DNA of 64,000 nt, taken from positions 124,001 through 188,000 of the forward strand of contig NZ_NFIT01000005.1 in assembly GCF_002159495.1 (NCBI RefSeq). Reading direction: 5' to 3'. Source of the stretch: Olsenella sp. An293. Lineage in GTDB: Bacteria > Actinomycetota > Coriobacteriia > Coriobacteriales > Atopobiaceae. This document shows, piece after piece, positions 25,666-35,474 of this stretch. A model generated the notes under the pieces. The model saw only the letters and a list, made by a program, of their open reading frames with translations. It did not search any database and was not told the origin of the DNA. How positions within the stretch are numbered: the stretch's first letter is position 1; the number at the start of each line of letters is the position of its first letter. The position numbers and the translations under genes are program-made.

Positions 25666-27060
25666 ATGCCCATGACCGCGATCATCCTCGCCGCGGGCGA
25701 GGGAACGCGCATGAAGTCCCGCCATCCCAAGGTCATGCACAAGCTTCTCGACCGTCCGCTCGTCTCCTGGGTCACGCGCGCCGCGCGCGAGGCGGGGGCC
25801 GAGCGGATTGTTGTTGTCGTGGGACACGGAGCGGACGAGGTGCGGGGCCATCTGGCGGGCGAGAAGGACGTCGAGTGCGTCGAGCAGACCGAGCGCCTGG
25901 GAACCGGGCACGCCGTGCGCGTGGCGCTCGAGGCGACCGGCATCTCCGCGGGCCCGCTGCTCGTGCTCAACGGCGACGGACCGCTCGTGGAGCCCGACAC
26001 CCTGCGCCGCCTGATCGCGCCCGTCGCAGACGGCGGCTCGGCAGCGGCCATCCTCACCTGGACGCCCGAGGACCCCACCGGCTACGGTCGCCTCGAGTTT
26101 GACGCCGCGGGGTCGGTCGTCCGCATCATCGAGCAGAAGGACTGCACGCCCGAGCAGGCCGCGGGTCTCACCGCATGCAATCCCGGCTTCTACGCCTTCG
26201 ACGCAGAGCAGCTTGCCGCCCACATCGGCGAGCTCTCCACCAACAACGCCCAGCACGAGTACTACCTCACGGACATGGTCTCCGTCCTGCGCGGACACAG
26301 CCTCAACGTGGCCGCCGTGAAAACCGAGGACGCCGACGAGCTGCTCGGCGTCAACGACCGCGCCCAGCTCGCGGAGCTCACGCGCCTCGCCCAGGAGCGC
26401 ATCAACGAGCGCCTCATGAGCGAGGGCGTCACCATGCTCGACCCGCGCACCGTCTGGGTCGGCCCCGACGTGACCGTCGGGCGCGACACCGTCCTTCTCC
26501 CCATGACCATGCTCTGGGGGTCCACGACGGTGGGCGAGGAGTGCGAGATCGGCCCCAACACCCGCCTCACCGACTGCACCGTCGCCGACCACGTCTCGCT
26601 CGAGGAGACGGTGGGCGTCGACGTGACCATCGAGCGCGACGTCACCTGCGGCCCGCGCGCCTACCTCCGCGGCGGCGCGCACGTGCTCGAGGGCGCGCAC
26701 GTGGGAACCCACGTGGAGATCAAGAACTCCACGATCGGGTGCGGCTCCAAGGTGCCGCACCTCTCCTACATCGGCGACTGCACGATGGGCGCCGGCGTCA
26801 ACATCGGCGGCGGCTCGATCACCTGCAACTACGACGGCGTGCACAAGAACCGCACCACGATCGGCGACAACGTCTTCGTGGGTTCGGACACCATGATGGT
26901 CGCGCCGGTCACGATCGGGGACGGCGCGCTCGTGGGCGCCAGCTCCTGCGTCACCAAGGACGTCCCTGCCGACGCGCTCTACCTCGAGCGCGCCGAGCAG
27001 CGCATTGTAGAGGGGTACGCCTCCCGGCGACTCGAGAGACTCAAGAGAGACGAGGCCTAG
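25666..27060 (+). CDS. glmU: Bifunctional UDP-N-acetylglucosamine pyrophosphorylase / glucosamine-1-phosphate acetyltransferase
   Basis: 464 residues. N-terminal nucleotidyltransferase with IILAAGEGTRMKS and EQTERLGTGHAV; C-terminal left-handed beta-helix from about residue 255, with GPDVTVGRDT-type hexapeptides, YIGDCTMGAGVNIGGGSITCNYDG and the active-site region of the acetyltransferase. It makes UDP-GlcNAc from GlcN-1-P, acetyl-CoA and UTP. glmS and glmM, the two preceding steps, are also in this window (54-57 kb) but not adjacent. GGAGG lies 10 bases before the ATG; a second ATG two codons on is possible. prs starts at the base after its stop. Confidence 0.96.
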   Translation: MPMTAIILAAGEGTRMKSRHPKVMHKLLDRPLVSWVTRAAREAGAERIVVVVGHGADEVRGHLAGEKDVECVEQTERLGTGHAVRVALEATGISAGPLLVLNGDGPLVEPDTLRRLIAPVADGGSAAAILTWTPEDPTGYGRLEFDAAGSVVRIIEQKDCTPEQAAGLTACNPGFYAFDAEQLAAHIGELSTNNAQHEYYLTDMVSVLRGHSLNVAAVKTEDADELLGVNDRAQLAELTRLAQERINERLMSEGVTMLDPRTVWVGPDVTVGRDTVLLPMTMLWGSTTVGEECEIGPNTRLTDCTVADHVSLEETVGVDVTIERDVTCGPRAYLRGGAHVLEGAHVGTHVEIKNSTIGCGSKVPHLSYIGDCTMGAGVNIGGGSITCNYDGVHKNRTTIGDNVFVGSDTMMVAPVTIGDGALVGASSCVTKDVPADALYLERAEQRIVEGYASRRLERLKRDEA

Positions 27061-28059
27061 ATGTACGAGAACCTGAGCGAGCCCATGCCGCTGAAGAAGG
27101 AGATCAAGCTCTACACCGGCACGGGCAACCCCGCGCTCGCCGAGAAGATCTCCGAGATCTTGCACCTCGAGCTCCAGGGCCTCAAGATCGAGAAGTTCGC
27201 CAACGGCGAGATCTACGCCCGTTTTGACGAGTCCGTCCGCGGCGACGACGTGTTCTTCATCCAGTCCCTCTCGGGCTCGAACGTCAACGACCTCCTGATG
27301 GAGACGCTCGTCGTGGCCGACGCCGCCAAGCGCGCCTCGGTCTCCAAGTTCACCGCGGTGCTCCCCCACTACTGCTACGCGCGCCAGGACCGCAAGGCCG
27401 CGGCCCGCGAGCCCATCACCGCCCGTCTCGTCGCCAACCTCCTCGAGGCCGCCGGCGTCGACCAGGTCATCACCATCGACCTTCACCAGGGCCAGATCCA
27501 GGGCTTCTTTGACGTCCCGGTGACCCACCTCACCGCCCTCTTCCTCATCGGCGACTACTTCAAGGCCAAGGACTTCGACTGGGACAACACCGTCGTCGTC
27601 TCCCCCGACATGGGCCGCGCCAAGGTCGCCAAGCGCCTCTCCGACTATCTCGGCTGCGAGGTCGCCATCGCCCACAAGAGCCGTCCCAAGCACAATGCGT
27701 CCGAGGTCATGGGCATCATCGGCAACATCGAGGGCAAGACCTGCATCGTCAACGACGACATGATCGACACCGCGGGTACCCTCTGCGGCTCGGTCCGCAA
27801 GCTCAAAGAGATGGGCGCGGGCGACATCTACGTCTCCGCGACCCACGGCATCTTCTCCGGCAAGGCCATCGAGCGTCTCCAGGACGCCCCGCTCGTCGAG
27901 TGCGTCGTCACCGACATCATTCCCTGCGAGGTCGCCAACAAGCCTGGCTCCAAGATCAAGCAGATCTCCGTTGCCAACGAGCTCGCCGAGGCCATCAACA
28001 GCGTCTACATGCGCCGCTCGGTCTCCGAGATCTTTGGCGGCCAGGGCGCCGAGATCTAA
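27061..28059 (+). CDS. prs: Ribose-phosphate pyrophosphokinase
   Basis: 332 residues. It makes PRPP from ribose-5-phosphate and ATP for purines, pyrimidines, histidine and NAD. Signatures: FANGEIYARFDESVRG, LPHYCYARQDRK, DLHQGQIQGFFDVPVTHL, SPDMGRAKVAKRLSDYL, and the PRPP loop CIVNDDMIDTAGTL. An N-terminal extension of about ten residues precedes the usual core. The ATG follows directly on the glmU TAG, so the two are surely co-transcribed; this glmU-prs order is common in Gram-positive bacteria. Confidence 0.95.
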   Translation: MYENLSEPMPLKKEIKLYTGTGNPALAEKISEILHLELQGLKIEKFANGEIYARFDESVRGDDVFFIQSLSGSNVNDLLMETLVVADAAKRASVSKFTAVLPHYCYARQDRKAAAREPITARLVANLLEAAGVDQVITIDLHQGQIQGFFDVPVTHLTALFLIGDYFKAKDFDWDNTVVVSPDMGRAKVAKRLSDYLGCEVAIAHKSRPKHNASEVMGIIGNIEGKTCIVNDDMIDTAGTLCGSVRKLKEMGAGDIYVSATHGIFSGKAIERLQDAPLVECVVTDIIPCEVANKPGSKIKQISVANELAEAINSVYMRRSVSEIFGGQGAEI

Positions 28060-28085
28060 CTGCACATTTGGGACGTGTTATTTCG

Positions 28086-28115
28086 TTCAGATAAAAAGGG
28101 ACAGGTTTTTCTGAA
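28086..28115. repeat. Imperfect palindrome after prs, related to the GGGAC-GTCCC family
   Basis: TTCAG, AT-rich arm, GGGACAGG, T5, CTGAA, starting 26 bases after the prs stop. The T-run makes it a plausible terminator. Confidence 0.5.
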
Positions 28116-28129
28116 AGCATGAAGCACAT

Positions 28130-28155
28130 GCGGGGTCGTCTTCGGGCGGCCCCGC
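28130..28155 (+). other. GC hairpin upstream of pth
   Basis: GCGGGGTCG pairs with CGGCCCCGC around CTTCGGG-type loop sequence, 17 bases before the pth start. No T-run follows, so it may be a leader structure or a weak terminator. Confidence 0.45.
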
Positions 28156-28172
28156 GTCCGTGAAGGAGAGTC

Positions 28173-28745
28173 ATGCCCGCACAGAAACCCGCCGCGAGGC
28201 CGGGCACCATCAAAATCGTCTGCGGCCTCGGCAACCCCGACGCCGAGTACGCCCGCACCCGGCACAACGCCGGCTTTGCCACCATCGACGCCGTGGCCGC
28301 GCGCCGGGGCGTCCGCTACTGGAAGTCCGAGGCCGGCGCCCAGGTCGCCCAGATCACGATCACCGACAAAGACGGCGAGAAGCGCGAGGTCCTTCTCGCC
28401 AAGCCCATGAGCTACATGAACACCTCGGGCGGGCCGCTCTCCAAGCTGGCGCGCGCCCACCACGTGCGCCCCGAGGAGATCCTCGTGGTCCACGACGAGG
28501 TGGACCTGCCCGCCGGGGAGGTCAAGCTCAAGCTGGGCGGCGGCCTCAACGCGCACAACGGCCTGCGCTCCATCGCCGACAAGCTCGGCAGCCGCGACTT
28601 CGCGCGCGTGCAGTTTGGCATCGGACGGCCGCCCGGGCGCATGCAGGTGGCCGACTACGTGCTGCGTGAGCTCAAGGGGAGCTTCCTCGAGGACTTCGAG
28701 CTCACCGTCGAACGCGCGGCGGACCTCGTGGAGCGGTCCCTGTAG
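28173..28745 (+). CDS. pth: Peptidyl-tRNA hydrolase
   Basis: 190 residues, the usual Pth length. It recycles peptidyl-tRNA dropped from ribosomes by cutting the ester bond. GLGNPDAEYARTRHNAGFATID carries the catalytic His, KPMSYMNTSGGPLSKLA the tRNA-contact Asn, and VHDEVDLPAGEVKLKLGGGLNAHNGLRSI the active-site Asp and the second Asn. GAAGGAGAG lies just before the ATG. It follows glmU-prs in the same direction, a neighbour set often conserved in Gram-positives. Confidence 0.95.
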   Translation: MPAQKPAARPGTIKIVCGLGNPDAEYARTRHNAGFATIDAVAARRGVRYWKSEAGAQVAQITITDKDGEKREVLLAKPMSYMNTSGGPLSKLARAHHVRPEEILVVHDEVDLPAGEVKLKLGGGLNAHNGLRSIADKLGSRDFARVQFGIGRPPGRMQVADYVLRELKGSFLEDFELTVERAADLVERSL

Positions 28746-28818
28746 ACGCCCTGCCAAAAGACGTGCGCCGCCCGCCGTTCTTATCGCCCGTCCGTGAGGG
28801 AATGCGCAGCCACTCGGG

Positions 28819-28824
28819 TACAAT
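28819..28824 (+). promoter_or_regulatory. Possible -10 box of the nfnAB operon
   Basis: TACAAT 71 bases before the first ATG; no matching -35. Confidence 0.35.
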
Positions 28825-28895
28825 GAGGGGTGTTGGAAAGGCCCTGCCAGGAGCCGGGCCGCCAAATGAGGGAATGCAGGAGAGGAGTGCGGTTA

Positions 28896-29738
28896 ATGTA
28901 CAAGATCCTCGAAAAGACGCAGTTCTCGGAGAAGGTGTTCAAGTTCCGCATCGAGGCGCCCCGGATGGCCAAGCACGCTCACGCCGGCCAGTTCCTGATG
29001 GTGCGCGCCAACGAGACGGGCGAGCGCGTCCCGTTCACGCTTGCGGGCTGGAACGCCGAGGAGGGCTGGGTCGAGTTCATCTTCATGGTGATCGGCAAGA
29101 CCACGGAGATGCTTTCCACCTACAACGAGGGCGACTCCATCAAGGACGTCACCGGCCCGCTGGGCGTCCCCACCGAGATGGCGGACGGTCCCTGCGCGGT
29201 CATCGGCGGCGGCGTCGGCTTGGCCATCGCCTATCCCGTTGCCCGCCACTTGGTGGAGACCGGCCACGAGGTCCACGCCATCATGGGCGCCCGCACCAAG
29301 GACCTGCTGCTGCTTGAGGAGCAGTTCCGCGAGCTGCTGCCGGACGACCACATCCACATCACCACCGACGACGGCTCCTATGGCGAGAAGGGCGTGGTCA
29401 CCGCGCCGCTCGAGCGCCTGCTCCAGGAGAAGGCCGTCTCCCAGGTCTTCTGCGTCGGCCCCGTGCCGATGATGAAGTTCTCCGCCCTCACGGCCGAGAA
29501 GTACAACACGCCGATCACCGCGTCGCTCAACCCCATCATGGTCGACGGCACCGGCATGTGCGGGTGCTGCCGCGTGGAGGTCGACGGGCAGACGAAGTTC
29601 GCCTGCGTCGACGGCCCCGACTTCGACGCCACCAAGGTCGACTGGAACGACCTTCGCGCGCGTCAGGCCGCGTATCTCACCGAGGAGGGCCAGTCCCTCA
29701 AGGCCTATGAGGAGGCGAACTGCGCATGCCACAGGTAA
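28896..29738 (+). CDS. nfnA: NADH-dependent ferredoxin-NADP reductase subunit A (NfnA / SudB type)
   Basis: 280 residues. An FAD-binding lobe (RVPFTLAGWNAEEGWVEF), an NAD(P)-binding lobe (CAVIGGGVGLAIAYPVARHL), and a C-terminal [2Fe-2S] site (GTGMCGCCRVEVDG ... FACVDGPDFD) are present, as in dihydroorotate dehydrogenase electron-transfer subunits and NfnA. The overlapping downstream gene is the matching NfnB/GltD-like subunit. Together they are expected to bifurcate electrons between NADH, NADPH and ferredoxin in the cytosol of anaerobes. GGAGAGGA lies before the ATG at 28896; the frame is open 66 bases further. Annotation as sulfide dehydrogenase subunit beta would describe the same family. 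Confidence 0.85.
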   Translation: MYKILEKTQFSEKVFKFRIEAPRMAKHAHAGQFLMVRANETGERVPFTLAGWNAEEGWVEFIFMVIGKTTEMLSTYNEGDSIKDVTGPLGVPTEMADGPCAVIGGGVGLAIAYPVARHLVETGHEVHAIMGARTKDLLLLEEQFRELLPDDHIHITTDDGSYGEKGVVTAPLERLLQEKAVSQVFCVGPVPMMKFSALTAEKYNTPITASLNPIMVDGTGMCGCCRVEVDGQTKFACVDGPDFDATKVDWNDLRARQAAYLTEEGQSLKAYEEANCACHR

Positions 29739-31126
29739 ACGGTCGCTTTGTTCCGGACATGAAGTCCCCGCGCACGCCGGACAACGAGGAGCCGGCAGCC
29801 GAGCGCGCGTGCGATTTCCGTCCCGTCGACAAGGGCTTCACCAAGGAGATGGCGCTGGCCGAGGCCGAGCGCTGCATGGACTGCAAGAAGCCGTTCTGCG
29901 TTGACGGCTGCCCCGTCAATATCAACATCCCCAAGTTCATCGAGAAGATCCGCGAGGAGAAGTTCGGCGAGGCGCTGGACATCATCCGCGAGGACTCGAT
30001 GCTCCCCGCCATCTGCGGCCGCGTCTGCCCGCAGGAGAACCAGTGCGAGGGCAAGTGCATCCGCGGCAAGAAGGGCGACCCGGTGGCCATCGGCCAGCTG
30101 GAGCGCTTCCTCGGCGACCAGCCCGAGCTTGCCTCCAAGCCCAAGATGGCCCCCAAGAACGGCAAGAAGGTCGCCGTCGTGGGCTCCGGCCCGTCCGGCA
30201 TCACCTGCGCCGGCGAGCTCGCCCGCAACGGCTTTGACGTCACCGTCTTCGAGGCCTTCTTCACCGGCGGCGGAGTGCTCGTCTACGGCATTCCCGAGTT
30301 CCGTCTGCCCAAGGCCGTCGTCAAGCGCGAGATCGACGGTCTGGAGGAGATGGGCGTCAAGTTTGAGTACAACTCCGTCGTGGGTCGCATCACCGACGCC
30401 GAGGAACTCTTCGCCGAGGGCTTTGACGCCATCTACATCGCCACGGGCGCGGGCCTGCCCAAGTTCCTCAACGTGCCCGGCGAGAACCTCCCCAACGTCT
30501 TCTTTGCCAACGAGTACCTCACGCGCGTGAACCTCATGAAGGCCAACCGCTTCCCCGAGTACGACACCCCCACCAAGCATGGCAAGAACGTCGTGGTCTT
30601 TGGCGGCGGCAACGTCGCCATGGACGCGGTGCGCACCGCCAAGCGCCTGGGCGCCGAGCGCGCGATCATCGCCTATCGCCGCACCGAGGACGAGATGCCC
30701 GCCCGTCGCGCTGAGCTCCACCACGCCAAGGCCGAGGGCGTCGAGGTCATGCCGCTCGTGGCGCCGCTGGAGTTCGTGAAGGGCGAGGACGGCGCCGTCT
30801 GCGCGGTGCGCGTCCAGAAGATGGAGCTCGGCGAGCCCGACGCCTCCGGGCGTCGTCGCCCCGTGCCCATCGAGGGCGCCGTTGAGGAGATTCCCTGCGA
30901 CGTGGCCATCTCCGCCATCGGCACCAACGCCAACCCGTTTGCCAAGATGATCGGCGACATCAAGCTCAACAAGTGGGGCTACATCATCGCCGACGAGGAC
31001 GGCCGCACGTCCGACCCACGCATCTGGGCCGGCGGCGACATCGTCACCGGCGCGGCCACGGTCATCCTGGCCATGGGCGCCGGCAAGACGGCCGCAGCGA
31101 GCATCACGAGGACGCTCGTCGGGTAG
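29726..31126 (+). CDS. nfnB: NfnB / glutamate synthase small-subunit-like oxidoreductase
   Basis: 466 residues. Two [4Fe-4S] ligand sets lie in the N-terminus (CMDCKKPFCVDGCPV and CGRVCPQENQCEGKC), then the FAD site VAVVGSGPSGITCAGELA, the NAD(P) site VVVFGGGNVAMDAVRTA, and the closing GDIVTGAATVILAMGAGKTAA. Large glutamate synthase is not nearby, whereas the NfnA-like subunit overlaps this gene by 13 bases; that makes the Nfn complex more likely than glutamate synthase. It is closed by a long hairpin at 31155. Confidence 0.87.
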   Translation: MPQVNGRFVPDMKSPRTPDNEEPAAERACDFRPVDKGFTKEMALAEAERCMDCKKPFCVDGCPVNINIPKFIEKIREEKFGEALDIIREDSMLPAICGRVCPQENQCEGKCIRGKKGDPVAIGQLERFLGDQPELASKPKMAPKNGKKVAVVGSGPSGITCAGELARNGFDVTVFEAFFTGGGVLVYGIPEFRLPKAVVKREIDGLEEMGVKFEYNSVVGRITDAEELFAEGFDAIYIATGAGLPKFLNVPGENLPNVFFANEYLTRVNLMKANRFPEYDTPTKHGKNVVVFGGGNVAMDAVRTAKRLGAERAIIAYRRTEDEMPARRAELHHAKAEGVEVMPLVAPLEFVKGEDGAVCAVRVQKMELGEPDASGRRRPVPIEGAVEEIPCDVAISAIGTNANPFAKMIGDIKLNKWGYIIADEDGRTSDPRIWAGGDIVTGAATVILAMGAGKTAAASITRTLVG

Positions 31127-31139
31127 CGAGAAGAACCTC
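31127..31139 (+). repeat. 13-mer repeat CGAGAAGAACCTC, copy 4
   Basis: One base after the nfnB TAG (31124-31126). The surrounding GCGAG/CTCGC can pair, with AAGAAC as loop. Confidence 0.6.
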
Positions 31140-31154
31140 GCGCTGTAGCTGACA

Positions 31155-31217
31155 GCCCCGCCGATTTCCACGCAGGAGTGCGCTTCGCGAAACTCCTGCT
31201 TAGGAAATCGGCGGGGC
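31155..31217. terminator. Long hairpin after nfnB
   Basis: GCCCCGCCGATTTCC (31155-31169) pairs with GGAAATCGGCGGGGC (31203-31217), and a second stem CAGGAGT/ACTCCTG lies inside. CTTTCGTT follows, a weak T-tract. Probably a terminator shared by convergent transcripts. Confidence 0.85.
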
Positions 31218-31234
31218 CTTTCGTTGCCGCGGCC

Positions 31235-31247
31235 GAGGTTCTTCTCG
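31235..31247 (-). repeat. 13-mer repeat CGAGAAGAACCTC, copy 5
   Basis: Reverse-oriented copy just past the nfnB hairpin, 96 bases from copy 4; the two copies face each other across it. Confidence 0.6.
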
Positions 31248-31289
31248 TCTGGGACCGCCGAAGGCGTCTAACGGGTTTGGCGGGTCCGT

Positions 31290-31438
31290 GCCCGCACTTC
31301 TCTGCGCCTGCCACTGAGTGCGGGCTAGAGCGCACTCGATGCGCGCACTTGAGCGCAAGACTTGAGAGGCGGCCCGCACTTCTCGGCCCATCACCGAAAA
31401 ATCGCCCGCACTCGATGCCCGCACTTATGAGTGCGGGC
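31290..31438. repeat. Cluster of six GCCCGCACT repeats
   Basis: Exact 9-mers at 31290, 31372, 31404 and 31417, with the complement AGTGCGGGC at 31317 and 31430; several near copies (GCGCACTT) lie between. The last pair (31417-31438) makes a 9-bp hairpin, 12 bases after the end of the minus-strand nucleotidyltransferase gene. No coding sequence is seen in this gap. Confidence 0.75.
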
Positions 31439-31449
31439 CGCGTAGGCCG

Positions 31450-31737
31450 TTACTCCCAGCCGGGGTCCTCAAGGTTGCGGAGGTGGAGGAGGTAGTCGAG
31501 GAGGCGATAGTTCTTCTCGGCGAGGTCCTTCTCGCGCCGCTCCAAAACGGCGTCACGGTTCTGAGGAGAGACGACGAGGTAGAGGTCTATGTCGGAGAAC
31601 TCGTCCGCGTCACCGCGGACAATCGAGCCCTTGAGGAGAACCGCCTCGCACAGGCCGTCGGCGACCGCCGCGCCGGTGATGCGCGCAATGGCCTCGTCAA
31701 GGTGCGCGATGCCTGTGATACGCTTCTCGTCCAACAT
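31450..31737 (-). CDS. Minimal nucleotidyltransferase (MNT) domain protein
   Basis: 95 residues. LLKGSIVRGDADEFSDIDLYLVV carries the G-S and D-x-D metal-binding motif of the Pol-beta/MNT superfamily. Such proteins are often antitoxins paired with a HEPN gene, but no HEPN-like gene is beside it; the partner gene 22 bases upstream is an XRE regulator. Larger nucleotidyltransferases of about 250 residues share this start, so a truncated remnant is possible; the end LHLRNLEDPGWE shows no recognised domain. GGGAGGGG precedes the ATG. Confidence 0.65.
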   Translation of the reverse strand: MLDEKRITGIAHLDEAIARITGAAVADGLCEAVLLKGSIVRGDADEFSDIDLYLVVSPQNRDAVLERREKDLAEKNYRLLDYLLHLRNLEDPGWE

Positions 31738-31759
31738 CGCCCCTCCCCAGGCCCAAACG

Positions 31760-32320
31760 CTACTCCAGCGAGATGGTCACGTGGTCACCGTCGCCGCAGT
31801 CGACATCAAGAAGCGTGCCCTTCTCGCCGTGCTTGATTGCCTCGGAAACAAGGTCCAGGTCAACGTCGGCGTTGTTAAGGTTCAGGCTGACGTTGCCGGG
31901 CATCTTCTTTCCTGCCCCGAGCACAAAGCTCGCGAGGCCGAGCGGAACGTTGATGTTGACATCATCGCCGTCGTCGCCGTCGTGGACCTGAATGTGCAGG
32001 GTGTGCGGGCGACCACCGCGATCAGGACGCGGCGCGGGCTCCGGCTCGAACGCGGCGCCGGGCTCCGCGGGCGCCACCGCCCGCGCCGGCACAACGTCGC
32101 GCACGATGGGCGCCACGCCCAAAAGCTGATCCACGCTCACGCCAAACGTCTTGGCGAGCTCCGGCAGCAGCATGATGTCGGGCGCGCTGAGATCATTTTC
32201 CCACTTGCTTACCGCTTGGGCCGTCACGCCCATCTTCATGGCAAGGCGCTCCTGCGTCATGCCGTACTCCAGGCGCAGCCGTGCGATGCGGCGTCCCAGC
32301 GTCTCGTTCTTCTCGTCCAC
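31760..32320 (-). CDS. XRE-family transcriptional regulator
   Basis: 186 residues. A helix-turn-helix occupies about 8-63 (LGRRIARLRLEYGMTQERLAMKMGVTAQAVSKWEND, ending with SVDQLLG). A proline-rich linker leads to a C-terminal domain (HTLHIQVHDG, INVPLGLASFVLGAG, GEKGTLLDVDCGDGDHVTISLE) of the kind found behind SHOCT-like or DUF4097-type regulators. The GTG at 32320 is chosen because AAAGGA lies before it; the frame runs on upstream without a site. A 15-base palindrome (32431-32445) may be its operator. It forms a short unit with the nucleotidyltransferase gene. Confidence 0.82.
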   Translation of the reverse strand: MDEKNETLGRRIARLRLEYGMTQERLAMKMGVTAQAVSKWENDLSAPDIMLLPELAKTFGVSVDQLLGVAPIVRDVVPARAVAPAEPGAAFEPEPAPRPDRGGRPHTLHIQVHDGDDGDDVNINVPLGLASFVLGAGKKMPGNVSLNLNNADVDLDLVSEAIKHGEKGTLLDVDCGDGDHVTISLE

Positions 32321-32430
32321 GGTTGGTCCTTTCCTCGGGCTTCTGCGTGTGACTCCCACTGTGACATCCCCCTCGGTTGAGTTCCACCAACCATCTGACG
32401 AGTTCCATGGTACGTTATCTACCAGCGAGA

Positions 32431-32445
32431 ACAACCACTGGTTGT
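32431..32445. promoter_or_regulatory. Candidate operator upstream of the XRE gene
   Basis: ACAACCA-C-TGGTTGT, a perfect 15-base palindrome about 110 bases before the regulator start. Two GAGTTCCA direct repeats lie between it and the gene (near 32379 and 32399). Confidence 0.4.
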
Positions 32446-32492
32446 ATCGCTTTGCCTGCATCGATGCGCAATGGCGCCGAGCCAGCGACCTT

Positions 32493-33581
32493 TCATCCGA
32501 CGTCTTCCCCGTGCTCGCGCAGGTACTCTCTCATATACGGGACGGCAAAGGACACCTTGCCGTAGCCAGCGGCCTCGATGAGGGCCGCATCTATGAGACG
32601 CTTGCGGTACGAGCTCGTGTCCTTTGTCGTGAGGCCCATAAAGCGAGAAACCTCGGCAGTGGGCGCGGGATGTTCCTCACAGCGTGCCATCGCGGTGAGA
32701 TACTCCACCTGGCGATCGGGTAGCCTTCTGAGCGCAGGACCAATGACCATGGAGTCAAAGTTCTCGCGCGCCCTGGCGATGCCACGCTCCGCGTCCCCTT
32801 CCTCGATGGCAGCGGCATTCCGACGCGCCGCCGCCTGCCACGTATAGTACCCAACAAGCTGCACCATGAAGGGATAGCCCGCCGCCGCCTTAGTCATGAG
32901 CTCGGCCGCGTCCCTGCGCAATACGCCGCCCGCCCGCGCAACGGTATCCTCAAACGACATCCCAACCTCATAGTCGGAGAGTCGAGAGAGCTCCGTGTGC
33001 TTCGCGCGCTGCAGGAAGGTGAGCGCATCGGCCCCAACTGCATCGTCCACCGCGGTGGGCAGACCCGCAAATGCAAAGGCGACGTTTGCTTCCTGCCGAA
33101 TGAGCAGCTGAATCTCGTTGCCGAGCACGCGAAGCTCATCGATGGGCGCGTCTTGAATCTCGTCAAGCGTCACAAACAGTCCCCCGCGCTGCGACGCCCG
33201 GAGCATCGCCTCTCCCAGCGACGTGGGGGACTTGGAAAGGTTGATCGACCCTGCCCGCACACCAAAGACCGACGGAGAAACCGAGACGGAAGTCAGGATC
33301 GGATCGCGAGTAAGCGCCGTAAGGATCCTCTCGCAGAAGCCCTTGTTTGCCGCAACGTCAACCACCGTAAAGCCGCGGTCTCGCGCAATGCCCCCCATTG
33401 CATTGAGCAGCACGGTCTTACCCACACCGCGCACGCCGGACACGCGCATAAGCCGCTCCGGCGAACCCGGCCCGTTATCTAAAGCGTCAGTGAAATCGTC
33501 GAGGATAGCATCTCGACCAATGAGCTCAGGAGGATTCATGCCCGCAGTGGGCTTGAAGGGATTTCCGCGCCTCTGTGACAT
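32493..33581 (-). CDS. AAA-family ATPase with winged-helix C-terminus
   Basis: 362 residues. Walker A GVRGVGKTVLL, Walker B GLFVTLDEIQD, a sensor-like FAFAGLPTAVDDAV, and a C-terminal part (VEYLTAMARCEE, TAEVSRFMGLTTKDTSSYRKRLIDAALIEAAGYG) that looks like a winged helix. The order is that of the Orc1/Cdc6-like or archaeal-type ATPases found as stand-alone genes in actinobacteria and archaea. Target and role are unknown. Base use is less GC-biased than in its neighbours (many AT-ending codons), so transfer is possible. Three tandem 19-base repeats lie just upstream (33601-33656). Confidence 0.75.
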   Translation of the reverse strand: MSQRRGNPFKPTAGMNPPELIGRDAILDDFTDALDNGPGSPERLMRVSGVRGVGKTVLLNAMGGIARDRGFTVVDVAANKGFCERILTALTRDPILTSVSVSPSVFGVRAGSINLSKSPTSLGEAMLRASQRGGLFVTLDEIQDAPIDELRVLGNEIQLLIRQEANVAFAFAGLPTAVDDAVGADALTFLQRAKHTELSRLSDYEVGMSFEDTVARAGGVLRRDAAELMTKAAAGYPFMVQLVGYYTWQAAARRNAAAIEEGDAERGIARARENFDSMVIGPALRRLPDRQVEYLTAMARCEEHPAPTAEVSRFMGLTTKDTSSYRKRLIDAALIEAAGYGKVSFAVPYMREYLREHGEDVG

Positions 33582-33600
33582 GAAACCTCCCTGACCTCAG

Positions 33601-33656
33601 ATCTAACAAGTCGAGCAGATTCTAACAAGTCGAGCAGATTCTAACAAGTCGAGCAA
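33601..33656. repeat. Three tandem 19-base repeats upstream of the ATPase gene
   Basis: Unit ATTCTAACAAGTCGAGCAG, three near-exact copies (first copy one base shorter, last base of the third changed). They end 20 bases before the ATPase ATG and are AT-richer than the region. Confidence 0.85.
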
Positions 33657-33696
33657 GCCCCCATCGATCGAGGACCTTCAAGGTCTAAACAGAGAA

Positions 33697-33766
33697 GGGT
33701 CGCCCCGGGTGTTCCGTAGAGAAGTTTCACGAAGTGCACTTCTCGAAGGAACACCCGGGGCGACCC
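33697..33766 (-). terminator. Terminator hairpin of groEL
   Basis: A 19-bp perfect outer stem (GGGTCGCCCCGGGTGTTCC, 33697-33715, with its complement, 33748-33766) and an inner AGAAGT/ACTTCT stem. On the minus strand CTTCTCT follows, a T-rich tail. Confidence 0.88.
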
Positions 33767-33791
33767 GTCAGCTACTGGTTAGACCTTGAGC

Positions 33792-35432
<1,641 letters not shown>

Positions 35433-35474
35433 TTAGTCCTCCAAAATCATTGGTTCTTCTCGCGAAACGCGAAG

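Noticed and set aside
29726-31126. Glutamate synthase small subunit
   Set aside because: The sequence is of that superfamily, but no large subunit is near and the gene overlaps an NfnA-type partner, so NfnB is the better call.
33601-33656. The three 19-base tandem repeats as a CRISPR array
   Set aside because: The repeats are directly joined with no spacers, too short, and no cas genes are present.
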